Shown: one piece after another, positions 44,677-56,700 of the stretch
How the letters are laid out: every line of letters begins with the position of its first letter
Numbering within the stretch: the stretch's first letter is position 1
DNA from: Mesocentrotus franciscanus
Taxonomy: Eukaryota; Echinodermata; Echinoidea; Camarodonta; Strongylocentrotidae
DNA length: 64,000 bases
Assembly: GCA_037976565.1 (NCBI GenBank)
Contig: CP137668.1
Span: forward strand, 31,234,264-31,298,263
Reading direction: 5' to 3'
Made by a program: the position numbers and the translations under genes
Notes under the pieces: model-generated
The model's input: the letters and a program-made list of their open reading frames with translations, nothing else
Database searches by the model: none
What the model was told of the DNA's origin: nothing

Positions 44677-44834
44677 CTTATCTTGGCATTGAGGCACTCC
44701 AGTGTGATCATGCCGCTCTCGACCTAACTTCGACGACGACGACGACGACGGCGGCGGCGTACTACGATGAGAGAGAACAACCACTGACGATATGTCATGG
44801 ACGAGCTAGCAATGAAGCAGTGGCAAAACATCAG
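44677..44834 (+). CDS. Unknown gene, exon with (ACG)n/(GCG)n run
   Basis: 158 nt. After CT closing a codon it reads YLGIEALQCDHAALDL, then Thr and Ala runs from a (ACG)6(GCG)3 tract, then YYDEREQPLTICHGRASNEA. The donor is the weaker GTGTGA. The triplet run sits in frame, so its length can vary without breaking the protein. Confidence 0.55.
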
Positions 44835-47169
44835 GTGTGATGGGGTTTGGACTATCTCTCTCTCTTTTTTGTCTTTCTCTCTCTCTCTCTCTCTTTATCT
44901 CTCACTCTTCCTCCATGTCCTCCCCCTCTCTCTCCCCCTCTCTCTAACTCTCTTCTCCTCTCCTTGGTTCTTTCCCTTACCCTTCCTTTCAGTCCTTTCC
45001 TCTGATTTCCCCTCTCCCTTTCTCTCTCTTTCTCTCTCTCTCTCCTTTCTTTCCTCTCCTATTTAAAAAAATATTTTTGTATACATTATTATTTTCGAAA
45101 CATTTCAACAAACTCTTTAATCTTATAGTTTCTATCGGATATGACCGGGGCCACTCACAGATTTATGGGTTAGGCAGCAACCGGTCCGTGCCCCTTTTGA
45201 AACCCAAGTGACATACCTTTAGGATACAAGAATATGCACCCCACATTGAGGTGTTAATCTTTGTTTTCTATTTATTCATTTTACTTATTTATTTTTGGTT
45301 GCCTTATCAGAGAAATTTGAAGTAAACAAAGGCACTGAAAAATCATAATGACCTTTCTTCTTAGCTTGTCAGCAAATTTTGGAATGTTTTGCCCCCTCCT
45401 TTACAAAACCCTGGATCCGCGCTTGATCGGGGCTTTACAACTCTGACTCGATCAATATCAGCCGATCATGGGTTCCTTTTGCTCAATAAGACAATAAGGT
45501 CCACCCCATGCACTCCTCGTCTGAAATTCGTAATTATACCAGAACCGTAATAAAAAGAAATGAAAGTCAAGTGTGATTGTCGAACTTTCTACTTTTGTGG
45601 TTTATGAGGATGATGTTATTCTTTCGTACATAACAAATCGGGGGTCTACTGTGAGGTTTTGGGAGCACCAATTGATAAGAAATTTACTCGGTCTCGCTGA
45701 AAAGCATAGGGGAACCCAGAAGTGGATATGTGGGACTGCATAAACAAGAGGCACTTTGGTAAACACACTCCTGATATTTTTAAATCAAAGCTAGAATTCA
45801 ATAGGAGGGTATTTGAAGAGCAACCCTTATAAAAAAGTACCATGGTAACCATGTTTTTTTTTTGTCCAAATTACCATCCACCATGATAACCATGGTAACC
45901 ATGGTATCAAACAATGAAATTCATTGTTTGATGACCCTATGTTTATCATTGTTTGTAACCATGGTGGATGGTAATTGGGACAAAAAAAGCATGGTTACCA
46001 TGGTACTTTTTTGTAAGGGAATACTTTTATGGGGACCATCCTAATACGATATTTTGTCAAACTGACATACAAATAGTAAGAATGCTTACATATTTTTTTT
46101 TTCAGCTCCATATTTTCGAGGTGGAGGAGACGATATACGCGCCCAATGACTTGGCTCTGGCGGGTGGCGTCGGAGTGATGACTGCTATCGTAAGAACAAG
46201 TAATCTTTCGTCTCCAAGCACCGTCGCATTCGTCGTAGCAAGACATGCCGTTAATCTAGACGTGTTCGTCGAAGGGGATGGAGGTCTAATAAGCGCAATC
46301 TATCTGGTAAGTTGTTCAAAGATTTTTTATTCATTTAAATTCAATGTCACAATCAGATTTCAATTTCAATTTATTAATTTAAGTCCAAACATGAAGGAAC
46401 ATTCTCACTTTAAAGTTAACAAAGGTTAAAAGGACCATATTTTATAGTTATAGTGCCAAAATACAGTATAAAAATATTTGAGTTGAAATGTCAAATTTAC
46501 AATTGAGAGAAAAAGCAACAATTTAGAAACTACCACGGGCCTCTTCGGGAAGATAATACATGAGATGGAAATAGGTAACAATTCCATAGTATTCTATACA
46601 CTCTAATATTTCAGCGAGGAAAAAAATATTATAATTATTATAATATTAGCATTATATTACAATTAGCAATATAGCATGTTTACATAAATACCAACGACCT
46701 ACTGATCCCATTTATGGGCCTATATCTTTATCTTATAAAGTCTTCAAACTTGAGTTTGCAAAGTAAAATTATAACTATTACCATCCATTATGTGGAAAAC
46801 GATCGAAAAGTAGGGGAGAAGAAAGTATACTAATGGAATTGGTGTAAGTGGCGGAGCGTACAATTGTGTCCAAATAGCCGCTACGCTAATTTGTTTTTAA
46901 TTATCCACGATCGTGGGTAATGTTTCTCTTTCCAGATCACACCTTGGAAAACAAAAAGCAGTGTGTCCATCACCAGTATCACACCTATCCCTCGGATTAT
47001 CCAACTTGACTGCAGTGATATTACGACCCCGTCAACAAAATTACTCTATTCTACGACGAGTCGCTGTGAAAAAGAACAAATTTACCGCTACTTCTACGCT
47101 GCTTTAAGTACCGTGACGACTGTTATACAAACTGAACGCGCGGATGAATGGATAATTGATTTGAGATGA
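44677..47169 (+). CDS. Unknown-function gene, three 3' exons
   Basis: Three exons join with consistent phases: 44677-44834 (phase 1 in, 0 out), 46106-46306 (67 codons, 0/0) and 46936-47169 (77 codons plus TGA). The combined product is about 197 aa plus an unresolved N terminus. Codon use in the three frames is even and GC-richer than the surroundings, acceptors have good pyrimidine tracts (TATTTTTTTTTTCAG, CTCTTTCCAG), and AATAAA at 47213-47218 lies 44 bases after the stop. The protein has a Thr/Ala run from an (ACG)n(GCG)n stretch, a hydrophobic Ala/Gly/Val-rich middle (LALAGGVGVMTAIV) and several Cys (LQCDH, ICHGR, QLDCSD, SRCEK). I do not recognise a family. The first exon is uncertain (candidate at 41976). 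It could be a lineage-specific secreted or membrane protein. Confidence 0.6.
44845..45062. repeat. CT-rich low-complexity tract
   Basis: (TC)n and CCTCTCTC runs begin about 20 bases after the exon donor and could act as an intronic pyrimidine element. Ser/Leu frames across it are artefacts. Confidence 0.9.
45824..46019. mobile_element. Near-perfect palindromic MITE with CCATGGTAACCATGG
   Basis: The ends CCCTTATAAAAAAGTACCAT and the complement of ATGGTACTTTTTTGTAAGGG are inverted. Inverted arms of about 65 bp follow, with repeated GGTAACCATGG palindromes and a second inner hairpin at AAACAATGAAATTCATTGTTT. 196 bp, ending 86 bases before the acceptor at 46105. Confidence 0.88.
46106..46306 (+). 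CDS. Unknown gene, penultimate exon
   Basis: 67 codons, phase 0/0, between TTTTTTTTTTCAG and GTAAGT. Encodes LHIFEVEETIYAPNDLALAG then VMTAIVRTSN, VAFVVARHAVNLDVFVEGDG. Confidence 0.65.
46936..47169 (+). CDS. Unknown gene, last exon
   Basis: Begins after TTTCCAG, encodes ITPWKTKSSVSITSITPIPR then IQLDCSDITTPSTKLLYSTT, SRCEKEQIYRYFYAAL and ends TERADEWIIDLR-TGA. AATAAA follows 44 bases downstream. Confidence 0.65.
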   Translation: MTPWKTKSSVSITSITPIPRIIQLDCSDITTPSTKLLYSTTSRCEKEQIYRYFYAALSTVTTVIQTERADEWIIDLR

Positions 47170-47418
47170 CGCGATTTTTTCTTCTTCTTCGTTCTTATGT
47201 AGCAATATTTGAAATAAACCTACCAATATTTTATTGAAACTATATGTTATGTCATGTTATGTAATGGTGTATAATTTGAAATAATTTATTTCTATACTAT
47301 TCGGGGGCTTGGTAAGCTTGCCATCTAGTTCTCTCCATTTTTTAATAATTTTACGCGGTGAGGAGGTGGACACTTAGCGCTCCTTCAATGAGGGGACAAT
47401 CAAAATTTGTCTACTTAA

Positions 47419-47976
47419 AGGGATCGTTGAGTTTTGTTGCAGAGGGCGCTACACAAAATATTTTTTGTGAGATAATAAAAAACTGAGTGTCAAATTTGAA
47501 AGAACATACAATTTAAATGACAATATCATCTTTGTTTGATCAAAATCGGTTCAGAGACGGCTGAAATATCCATAAATATAACGATTTCTAATATTTGTGG
47601 TGCCCGACAAAATAATATTCGATGATTTTAACCAGCCGTTGCAAAAACGAGATAGCGCCTTATATGTTTTATTCCAGCCAATGCCAAAACTGGCTTTTTG
47701 TTGGCTTTTTCGTGTTGGTTATAATACGCATAACCAGCCGGCCCGTGTATTGTTATTATTAATTAATTCATTAATTAACGGTAGCCGTATTTTTTTGAAA
47801 GTGGAGCTGAATTGGTGCGATCGTATTGGCTAAATTTCACACATTTTGGGGTCTAAAATTACCTTCATAGCAATTTTAGGTCCTAAAAGAGCATTAGAAA
47901 TGTCATAAATACTAATGAGCGCAAACCATGCACTTTGAAGGCATTTGCGGTCTGAAACAAGAACTCAACTATCCCT
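47419..47976. mobile_element. TTAA-flanked MITE, family E
   Basis: TTAA at 47415-47418 and 47977-47980. Ends AGGGATCGTTGAGTTTTGTT and the complement AGGGATAGTTGAGTTCTTGT. 558 bp. The open frame at 47597-47833 lies wholly inside and is not a gene. Confidence 0.9.
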
Positions 47977-48394
47977 TTAAATTTGGGCAACAGTTGGTAC
48001 GCTATATGATGAATACCGGCCAATATTTCTACTAAAGAGCGGGAGGCATCGGTGGTAATAGAAACAAGATACTAATACATGTATACACCTGTCATGATTA
48101 TATTTAAATATCAAAGGTAAAAGCCAATAAGCGATTTTATATCAGTTAATGATCTTAGGTTATGTATATGTGTGCTTCACCACTTTACTAAATTACCTTT
48201 CTAAGGGCACCACATCCTCTAGATCTACTGTGCATCGTTCCTATATTACAGATGACGTATCGATATAGACGTGTCCCACTGCCATGAATATTGCAGTAGA
48301 GTGGCGTAGCTACAAAGGGGGCAGCAAAATATTAAAAGGAGAAAGAGAGGGGGATAGAAGGGACGGAAGGATCGAGGGATGAATTAGTTTGGGG

Positions 48395-48596
48395 AGCGAG
48401 GGAGAAGAGAGAGAGAGAGAGAGAGAGGGTGAAGAGAGAGAGAGAGAGAAGATAGAGAGAGAGAGAAGAGAAGATAGAGAGAAAGAGAGAGTGAGAGAGA
48501 TTGTGTGTGTGTGGGGGGTGTGTGTGGGGGAGAGAGGGAGAGAGAGAGAGAGAGAGGGGGATGTATGGGGGAGAGAGAGAGAGAGAGAGAGAGTGC
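48395..48596. repeat. (GA)n microsatellite
   Basis: GAGAGA tracts with interspersed GTGTGTGGGG. The 149-aa Ser/Leu minus frame over it is an artefact. Confidence 0.95.
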
Positions 48597-48599
48597 CAT

Positions 48600-49690
48600 A
48601 AAGAAGGGAAGTACAAAGAAGATAATAGATGACAAATCATGATATATAGCAGAGGAGAAAAAATATATATACCTTCACAGGATAACCAATGAAAGCTGGT
48701 AATTAGCTTATTTTGTGAATGTAACGAGGTTCCACTGAATTTGATAACCGAGTCGACGAGCGTATACTGCCTGTCGATCACGGGTCCTTATCTAGCCTGG
48801 CGAATGACTGAAGCCTTCGCTGTATGTGAACGTGCGCCTTCCTAGCTGTGTTAACATGCCTCTCCCCTGAAATGGAGAAACCCTTAGGAATTCGGCATAG
48901 TTTTAATACAAAAGTAATGATTAATTACGATGATTCTACAGCAACAAAGCATTAAAGCAACAAAGCAAATTATAAGATACTCCAGTGTAGGCCTACTAGA
49001 ATAAGAAATTTATAGAGAAATCATGGTGATAGTTTCCAGAATGTGAATTGTGTTCGTATTTGTATTATTTTGGAGGATGGGTTATGTCAATGTATGATAT
49101 CGTCTAGAAAAGATCTCATTAGAATTGTTTAAACATGAGTATTTTTGTAAGAAGTTTTTTCTCTAATTTATTTATTTTCATTTTTATGAATACGCCTGGT
49201 ATTTTTGAATGTTGAGGGATATCATTACGATCATTATGTAGTTTTTTATCATGATATCGAGCAGATCATGAAGAGATCAAAACAAGTCAGAGATAACAAT
49301 AAATTGAACCGCATTTTAAAGGAGGTTGAAATACGCAAATCATGATTTGTTCGTTTTGGAATTAAAGTATGTATTCTGGATAATATGAACAATAAATCTT
49401 GAACTTTGAAATTTGAATTATCGGAAGTAATTTTTTTTGTTCTTTGTTGAGAAAGGAACAGAAAATGAAATGATCTTATATAATTTTTGGAATGACAATA
49501 CCTTTGTTCACTTATGCACAATTATTGCAAAACAAGATATTGGAACTATTGTAGTCTCATCAGCCAAGTCAATAACATAACTCATAACGAAGTCTAAGTG
49601 GTGGAATTTTTTTTAAGAATTACGAAAGTATTGTCCTTTTCCAGATCACTGCGTCGTATGTTATAGCACGAGCAGCGCCTTCTAATTAGC
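48600..49690. other. Intergenic DNA, no gene seen
   Basis: AT-rich; no supported exon or clean repeat ends. Confidence 0.4.
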
Positions 49691-49696
49691 CAGCCT

Positions 49697-49845
49697 GGGC
49701 CCTTTTCCCTAAACCTTGTTATACAAAAACAAATGCTAAATTTCTATGGCAAATTTACTCTCAGCCAATCAAATGCCATGATTTCAGTAGCTTATAACAG
49801 TTATTGTAACTTGTTAATGATAACAAGTGTTATGAAATAGGGCCC
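49697..49845. mobile_element. Palindromic MITE, GGCCCTGTTTCATAAA family, copy 2
   Basis: Reverse-oriented relative of 8470-8616, with GGGCCC at both ends (49697 side and 49840-49845) and CAGCCAATCAAATGCCA inside. Confidence 0.85.
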
Positions 49846-50079
49846 TTGTTTCAGTTGGACGTAACCAGGCGCATGTCCATCCTTCAGTCATCATGTCTGC
49901 TGCACACGAGGCGTCATTTTGCTGACGTAGGACTGCGTCACCACCGTGTGAGAATGGCATGACAAGGAATTAAAGTGGATGCAAATTGAATGATTGATGA
50001 ATAGTGTAAACATTGCTCTTAATATAACTTCGGAGATACCTTCTGCGCATGGGCAGATAAAGGTCATCTGTACAAAACT

Positions 50080-50250
50080 GTAAAGGCTATTTATACATCT
50101 GCTAGATAATAAGTGCCATTTCATGAAAGTGATGTATTTATTATTCATTTATGCACCGGCGGTAAATTCTATGATACACAGGTGGAAGTATTATTTTCAA
50201 GAGGGCAAATAAAAGGTATTCATGGAGCACCTCGATCCCTATGGCAGAGA
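50080..50250 (+). repeat. Dispersed repeat, TETKYW/HAHESYV family, diverged copy
   Basis: CATGAAAGTGATGTA, TTATTCATTTATGCAC and CTATGATACACAGGTGGAAG match the other two copies. The surrounding frames are open for short distances only. Confidence 0.6.
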
Positions 50251-50699
50251 TTATTCTTAAATGCAAAAAAAGTGCACGGGACGTCTCTATGTATGACAGA
50301 TATGTGGATATTTGGGGTCATTTTGTACAAGTGCTATCTCCTGGCGTATTAATGGCGTATGTGTCAATTGTCTTCATTAGCGCACATAATAGCGTGGTTG
50401 GAATGAAACTTCATGTGCAACTGGCACCATGTGATCGTCCAGCAGAGCAACATAGTTGACTCGGCCTTGACCAAACTATGAGCCAAAGAACACTTATTGT
50501 GCACTGATGCTATTCTCCGTGCTTTCCTTGTAACATTAAAGAATTGCTATATTTTACAAAAGTGATCATAACTTTGTAGTTTTCGATTAAATTCTGTTGA
50601 AATTCAAAGGATGGTTAGGAAATATTACTCCAGGACTGTCTACTAAATTTCATCGAGAATAGCAGAGTGCTTTTTAAGATGGTGCTAATCGAAATCTCG

Positions 50700-50735
50700 T
50701 TGCATTTATATTGAGACACCCTGTATTGTCGAGGA
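50700..50735. repeat. Possible mariner-like 3' terminus
   Basis: ATTGAGACACCCTGTATTG resembles the ends of mariner-type elements; no partner end was found. Confidence 0.3.
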
Positions 50736-51144
50736 AAATAATTATATCAGGTACTTGTTCATGCAAAGGACGACACGCCCGGTGAAAATATTACCCGTAC
50801 TTTAGTTACCATTTTCTTATCGACTGGACGTACTGGCGAGAACCCATTTTGTTTAGTCACGCAGTTAGGGCCATCATGAAGCCAGCTTAAAGGAGGATGG
50901 AAAAGGTTAGAAAATGTTGGAAATGTTGTCAGATTTGGATAAATTTTGCATGTATATAAAGAAGAGAGTCTTTTAAATGAAATAAAGTAAGTATGAAAGC
51001 CAAACATCGTCATCCAGCAAAAAAAAAATCTTCGTTTGAAGTGACCAATTTGCAACTCTAAATTTTGTCCGCTGTTTTTACATCTGGGACTTGTGTGACG
51101 TAAGAGGGAAGACCCGCCGCTAATAAGCCAGTTCATAGTTGCAG

Positions 51145-51385
51145 TCTCAGCATGAGCAGATAACGGTCATTGAAGACCAAATTGTGAAATTCACGGAGAC
51201 AAAATACTGGATACGTGCTCATGAAAGTTATGTAATTATTATTCAGACCAAGTTGTGAAATTCACGGAGACAAAATACTGGATACGTGCTCATGAAAGTT
51301 ATGTAATTATTATTCACTTGTGCACACGCAGTGCACTCCATGATACACAGGTGGAAGTATTCTTAGAAAATGGGAAATAAAGAAA
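51145..51385 (+). repeat. Dispersed repeat, TETKYW/HAHESYV family, copy with internal duplication
   Basis: Homologous to 9150-9415 in reverse orientation. A 72-bp segment (GACCAA.TTGTGAAATTCAC ... GTTATGTAATTATTATTC) is present twice in tandem at about 51175-51318. Confidence 0.75.
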
Positions 51386-51662
51386 AAGCACAATATCTAA
51401 CTGCGGCGAGTGCACTGCATAATATTATGATGGGATCGTGTCTTCCTTTACGTCACATCCCTTAGAACGAAAACGATCGCCTTCACATTCTCGCTTCGAG
51501 TCGCTCGTGGAGGCTTGTTTAAATGATTGTTTTTTAGTGTCAGTGGCGTTTTCAAATCATTAATTGAATTGAATCTTGTTTATGAAGTGTTAAACTGGCA
51601 TAATATCCTAAATTTGTTGAATTTCATTGATTGTAACGTTTTTCTTCTCCTCCCTCCTTTAA

Positions 51663-51923
51663 AGATAAGATTGAGATCTGGTCATGCGATTGCGATGTAA
51701 AGAAATAAGGGTGTGGAATCGATTGGAAAAGGTAGATCATGTAGCACATAAGTATTGGTGTATAATGTGAAGTTTCGATATCATCAAAACGATTTTTCTT
51801 TTAAATAGCCCAGTCTCGCTAAAAGCCACATGTACTTTAGTGACTGTAAACAGAAATGTGTATATGGGACTACACAAACGTGCGGCATGAAAGTGCGGTC
51901 CACATCCTATATATAGCTCTTAC
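51663..51923. mobile_element. TTAA family D MITE, left-half fragment
   Basis: It starts after TTAA (51659-51662) with AGATAAGATTGAGATCTGG and follows the left half of the 42751 element up to about 51900, where the family A copy begins. The right end is missing. Confidence 0.75.
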
Positions 51924-51927
51924 TTAA

Positions 51928-52425
51928 AGGTATCACAAAGTTTTGGTAAGGGGTCATGAATTTGGTTCAAATAAACATATTGGAAGCATATGCGATTTTA
52001 CAATATTCAATGATCGGTGTCGCGGTTGAAATCGAGTCTAAAGTGATGAAATTGTAAATACTAAACCCTTTATGTTGTATAGCGCCCTCTCAAGACTGAT
52101 ATTACTTTAGCTTTAAATCAATGTTTCTTGACTATAATCGACCGATTTGCTATTCCCGTTTGGAAATTATATATCAGAACTGCATATTCTGAGATGTTCA
52201 TCGTCGCAGCTACCATGGAATGGCCGTAGGCGCTATTTGAAATATTTGAAATTTACCGGGAGCACCGGTAAATTTTGATTATTCAATTTGCTCGAAAGCA
52301 GAAGTGTTTTAGGGGCTAAATTTTTTAGTGCTTCTAATACGTCCACAGGGGCATCCAAATATATCAAAAATTTAAAGAATAACTATCCACCCAATTTCAA
52401 AATTTCCCAAAACTTTGCATTACCT
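51928..52425. mobile_element. TTAA-flanked MITE, family A copy 2
   Basis: TTAA at 51924-51927 and 52426-52429. Ends AGGTATCACAAAGTTTTGG and the complement of CCAAAACTTTGCATTACCT. Closely similar to 1499-1994. 498 bp. Confidence 0.92.
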
Positions 52426-52559
52426 TTAATAATACTGTCACGTTTCGAATAAGAGAGCATTTGAAGAGCCATCTTCTTCAGGGGACATTTTTTTTTAATA
52501 TGGGCATCACTGACTTTGAAACACCCTTCTGGTCAAGAAAAGTGAAAGAATCCATCTGG

Positions 52560-52700
52560 ATAAAAGGATCAATCCTTCACTGAATAGAGACTCTGGCTAT
52601 TCAATGTCACCTATCTTCACTCCAGTGATCTCGAGTCTGCAGTGACAGCAATAAACTATAGATGAATAATCACTTGGCTTGAAAAAGTACACCATAGCGG
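52560..52700. repeat. Dispersed repeat, inverted partner of 37345-37480
   Basis: CACTGAATAGAGACTCTGGC, CTCCAGTGATCTCGAG and GAATAATCACTTGGCTTGA are the complement of the 37.4-kb copy. Confidence 0.78.
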
Positions 52701-53096
52701 ACCAAGGCTTGCCTACTAAATTTGAAGGATGCATGGTAGAATCTTAAACTACATTTTAAAACACTCAACAGATTAAGCAATGGCTTGTTTCTATACTTGC
52801 AAGCACAAATCTTGATGGGATATTATAAGGATTTACAAAGAACAAAGCTCGTTCTTCATGAACTATCTTTTAAATATCAGAACATGAACATATTTCTAAG
52901 CCTTTTCGCGATTCTCAAATTTGCTGAAGAATTATGTATGGATACTGTACGGTTTCACAAAAGTTGTTTTTTTCCCCCGAGCGGAAAACTTTGCCATATT
53001 TGTTGGTATCATTTCATAGAAAAGACACGGAACACTGCTTTCCACAGGCATGAAAACCTCCTAAAAATATTCTGAAATATTTCTTTTTGGAAAATG

Positions 53097-53156
<60 letters not shown>
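53097..53156. repeat. (TA)n(GA)n microsatellite
   Basis: TATATA run followed directly by GAGAGA run, about 55 bp. Confidence 0.95.
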
Positions 53157-53157
<1 letters not shown>

Positions 53158-53633
53158 TCAGCAGGCACAAACTATAATATGACAGTTAAGCACGATTTCA
53201 TAAAGCCTTGAGCTGAGCCTAAGTGTCAGTGTCTTTCTGTTTCAAGAGCAGCTATAGTATAGTACAGAACCTATGGGTGCAGTCGGCCGTGCATAGTCTC
53301 GCGATATAAAAAAAAATCTCTCTTGGAACTGCGCATGTTGTATAGATGATTCGTTCATTTGATCCTGTATTGTGTGTTTGAAATAAAGTGAATGGAATGG
53401 AACGGGACATGGAAAAGGCCTTTGTATGAATGCAACGTACTGTACCGACTCTGAAGAAAAGAAGAAGAAGAAAAAAATATTGTTTGTATTCTTAACATGT
53501 ACAGGGCAGTATAGTAGTAATGAGCTTTAATATCATGGACCTATAAGCAGAAGACGGTTAGAATAGGCCATTCAATTCTCCCGTGGTAGAATTCTGATTT
53601 CATCAGAAGTTGATTCGACAGCATTCATTAGAT

Positions 53634-53771
53634 ATGGCCGACAACAATCATCTTGCATATCAGTTTGACGATTCTATTTGCCCCGCTCGGGAAAGAATAA
53701 GAACTATTATTGCTTCTCGAGACAAGGAAACGGATAAAGCTTATGGTGCCTGGGCTCACTTTTATGACGAG
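53634..53771 (+). CDS. Methyltransferase exon 1
   Basis: 46 codons, MADNNHLAYQFDDS ... DKAYGAWAHFYDE. It ends before GTTTAA, a weak donor, but family alignment (Y-D/E then D-x-x-x-x-G-Y) puts the junction here. Confidence 0.82.
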
Positions 53772-56700
53772 GTTTAAATTATTATTTCATATTTCATTTC
53801 ATATAGTAAGAGGTTATACATACCCTGACGAACATGTCTTCGTATATTAGAAACATGTTGTGTTGTAGGCTGGAAATTATAAGTATTAACTGAGTGAAGT
53901 AAAGTGAAAGGCAGGACAAAATGAAGCTTGCAGAATGAAGTAAGGTGTGGTCTGTGTGGTGGTTTATTCTAGACTGCCTGCCTGTGTATCATGTAAAGTA
54001 CAAGGATTGCCTGCAATGCATATGTATTCATTCATGCAGCAGGTCTCCAAGTGTTGAACACCACATGTTCATTACTTATGAGCATGTGTCAATAACATCG
54101 TGTTGGTGACTGCATGCATATCAAAGCAAGATAAATATCACATTCCCCCTTACTGAAATTGATTTGATCGACCAAAAGTAATCAAGATTTCTCAACTTGA
54201 ATTCATAATCCAACGACTTCGACCTTGTACATAATTATCTCATTTTAACTTTTCAATGACATATCTTGAGGTGTAAAGCCATAAAATAAATTGCATTTCT
54301 TCACTTAAAAAACTTCCATTTGCAAATAGTTGTAAACTCATTCATTTAACAATACTGAAATATAGCAGTTGACAAATCTATTTCACTCATGCGAAACTTC
54401 ACCCCGGAAGAGCATCAACTTATTCATGCAAATATGCGTTCTGACTATTGTAGTACAAAGGATAATAGCAGGTGAATGACATGCTTCATCACCACACATA
54501 CCTGGGAAAGAAGCATCCATTGATGTGAATACATTTAGTTGATAAACGACTTTGCATAGTACGTCACGTTATTAAGAAAATGGCGATGCCCATGTCTTGC
54601 TGAAAAAAACTCTTCATAATTCTTGCTTGATACATCTCTCATACACTTTTGTGGGGAATCTTGTAGATTAATGGGCCATAATACAATAAATCTCTCAGAA
54701 TAACTAAAGTTATTTCTTGGGGTGAGGTTTCCTTATTTTTATATACCTCATTTATTATTTTTTTATAAATAAAAACAAACCACAAATGAGTGCAGTTAGT
54801 TACGTTGATTTCTTCTTTGCCTTCTCTCCCTTTTTATATCGAAAGGACATGATCACCCTCGGATATGGAGGATACGAAGCAATGGGCGATAACGTTACAA
54901 AGTTTGTCGCAGACAAGAATGCAAAGATCCTCGATTTCGGATGTGGCACCGGCCTCTTTGGCCAAAAGGTAGGGACTTTGGTGGCAGTCGGGAACAAAAG
55001 ATGAAGTTCTAGTAATTAAGGTGAAAATAATTAAAAAGATTGTCTGTTCTTTTTATATCAGTTTAGAAAAATTTCATAGCTGAAAAGTCCCCCCTGGAGG
55101 ATTGCTCTTTAAATGCACTAATATTCTGAAATATGACGAGATGAACCGCTGACAAGTTTGGACCAAACGTTGATATATATCCCATATACCCAGTACTGTG
55201 TCCAGTGTACGTGACTGTCAGCGAGAGCGAGTCATTTTCGTCCTTTTTGGGTGATTCCCATAACCTAACAGTAGGCTATACACCAAATCTAAAAACATAA
55301 TCAAACTTTCTCACTTGTTCGAGAAGGTTTCTTTCACACTGTTATCGCATTATCAGAACTCGACACTTTATCTTCAATCAAACATTAGCTGTAATAAAAA
55401 AAAAGTTGTTGTATTGCCCTTTGCGACCGACCAAAAATCTTAAAAAGAGAAAAAATGTTTAATGAATAAAAAAATATGTAGTAAAGCATTCAAAACTGAA
55501 AAATATCAGCCCAAACAGGGAAAAAAAGAAAGAAAAAAAAAATCGACCGACCGACCCAGGTGCTGGCACCTAAAGGGTAATACAACATTTTTTTGTTTAG
55601 GCCCTAGGCCTACCTAATGCCTTGTGCAAGAGACGTCATTCCGATCGCGAAGTTAGGATACACGAACACGTACAGTTGGTGGCTTGGTGCAGATATACAT
55701 GTGACTTAGTCATGGTGTTGATGCAAGTGACTTTCATATAACTGAGACGCAGTGCACACGATGCTTTATTTCGATTGCGCCATTCAAGGACATTAGGGCA
55801 TAGAATTGCATAGAAATGGATCAGGCGCAATCTCTAATCACAGACACAAGCCTCTAAAACAGGGTGTGATGGCCTAGCGCAGGGTTTCCGATTTGTCAGA
55901 AAATCGACTTTCGACAAAAAGTTGGCGTAACTATCTGTTTTATCAAAACAAATGATTACTCGACATTTGTGTGACAACTCCAGGCGTACCTGTCATTACA
56001 TGTAGGGGACTATTGTTCACTGCTAGTTAATGTCGCGTGAATTCTATTGCATAAGAACAGCCAATTGGCCTAAATTATTGTGAAATAACGCCTCGCGTGC
56101 ATCGCAATTTATTTCTTGTTCTTCACTTAAACATTCAGCTTCGTAGTCTATGATACATGAACCCATATGGTGGGGACGCATGTGAGATTTGATTCTGCCG
56201 CACGTAACTTTAATACCTATTATTCTATGTTCGTCATCTTGACGTGCAGCTCTGATCTCCGGGATACGTGAACCACAAGTGACGTAAGGTGCTGACGCAA
56301 ATGTCTTTATAGTAAACACTCCATTTTCTTCACTGGAAAATGCAGTTTCGATTTGGGGATCCGTGAACACATTATGGTGTTGACGCAATTGACGTAAGGT
56401 GCTGACGCAAAATGTTTTTATAGTAAACACTCCATTTTCTTCACTGGAAAATGCAGTTTCGATTTTGGGATCTGTGAACACATATGGTGTTGACGCAATT
56501 GACGTATGGTGCTGACCCAAGTGAATTTATGTTTTTACTCTATGTTCTTCACTGTAAAATGCAGTTTCTATCTCTAAAGATACATAAACACAAAATTATT
56601 ACATTGACGCTAGTGACGTATGGTGCTGACGCAAGTGACTTTCATACCTATCACTCCATGTTCTTCATTCCAACATGCAGCTTCGATCTTTGGGATACAT

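Noticed and set aside
47597..47833. 78-aa open frame
   Set aside because: Entirely inside a TTAA-flanked MITE.
48332..48781. 149-aa Ser/Leu/Pro-rich frame
   Set aside because: Lies over (GA)n and GT-rich simple sequence with no splice or homology support.
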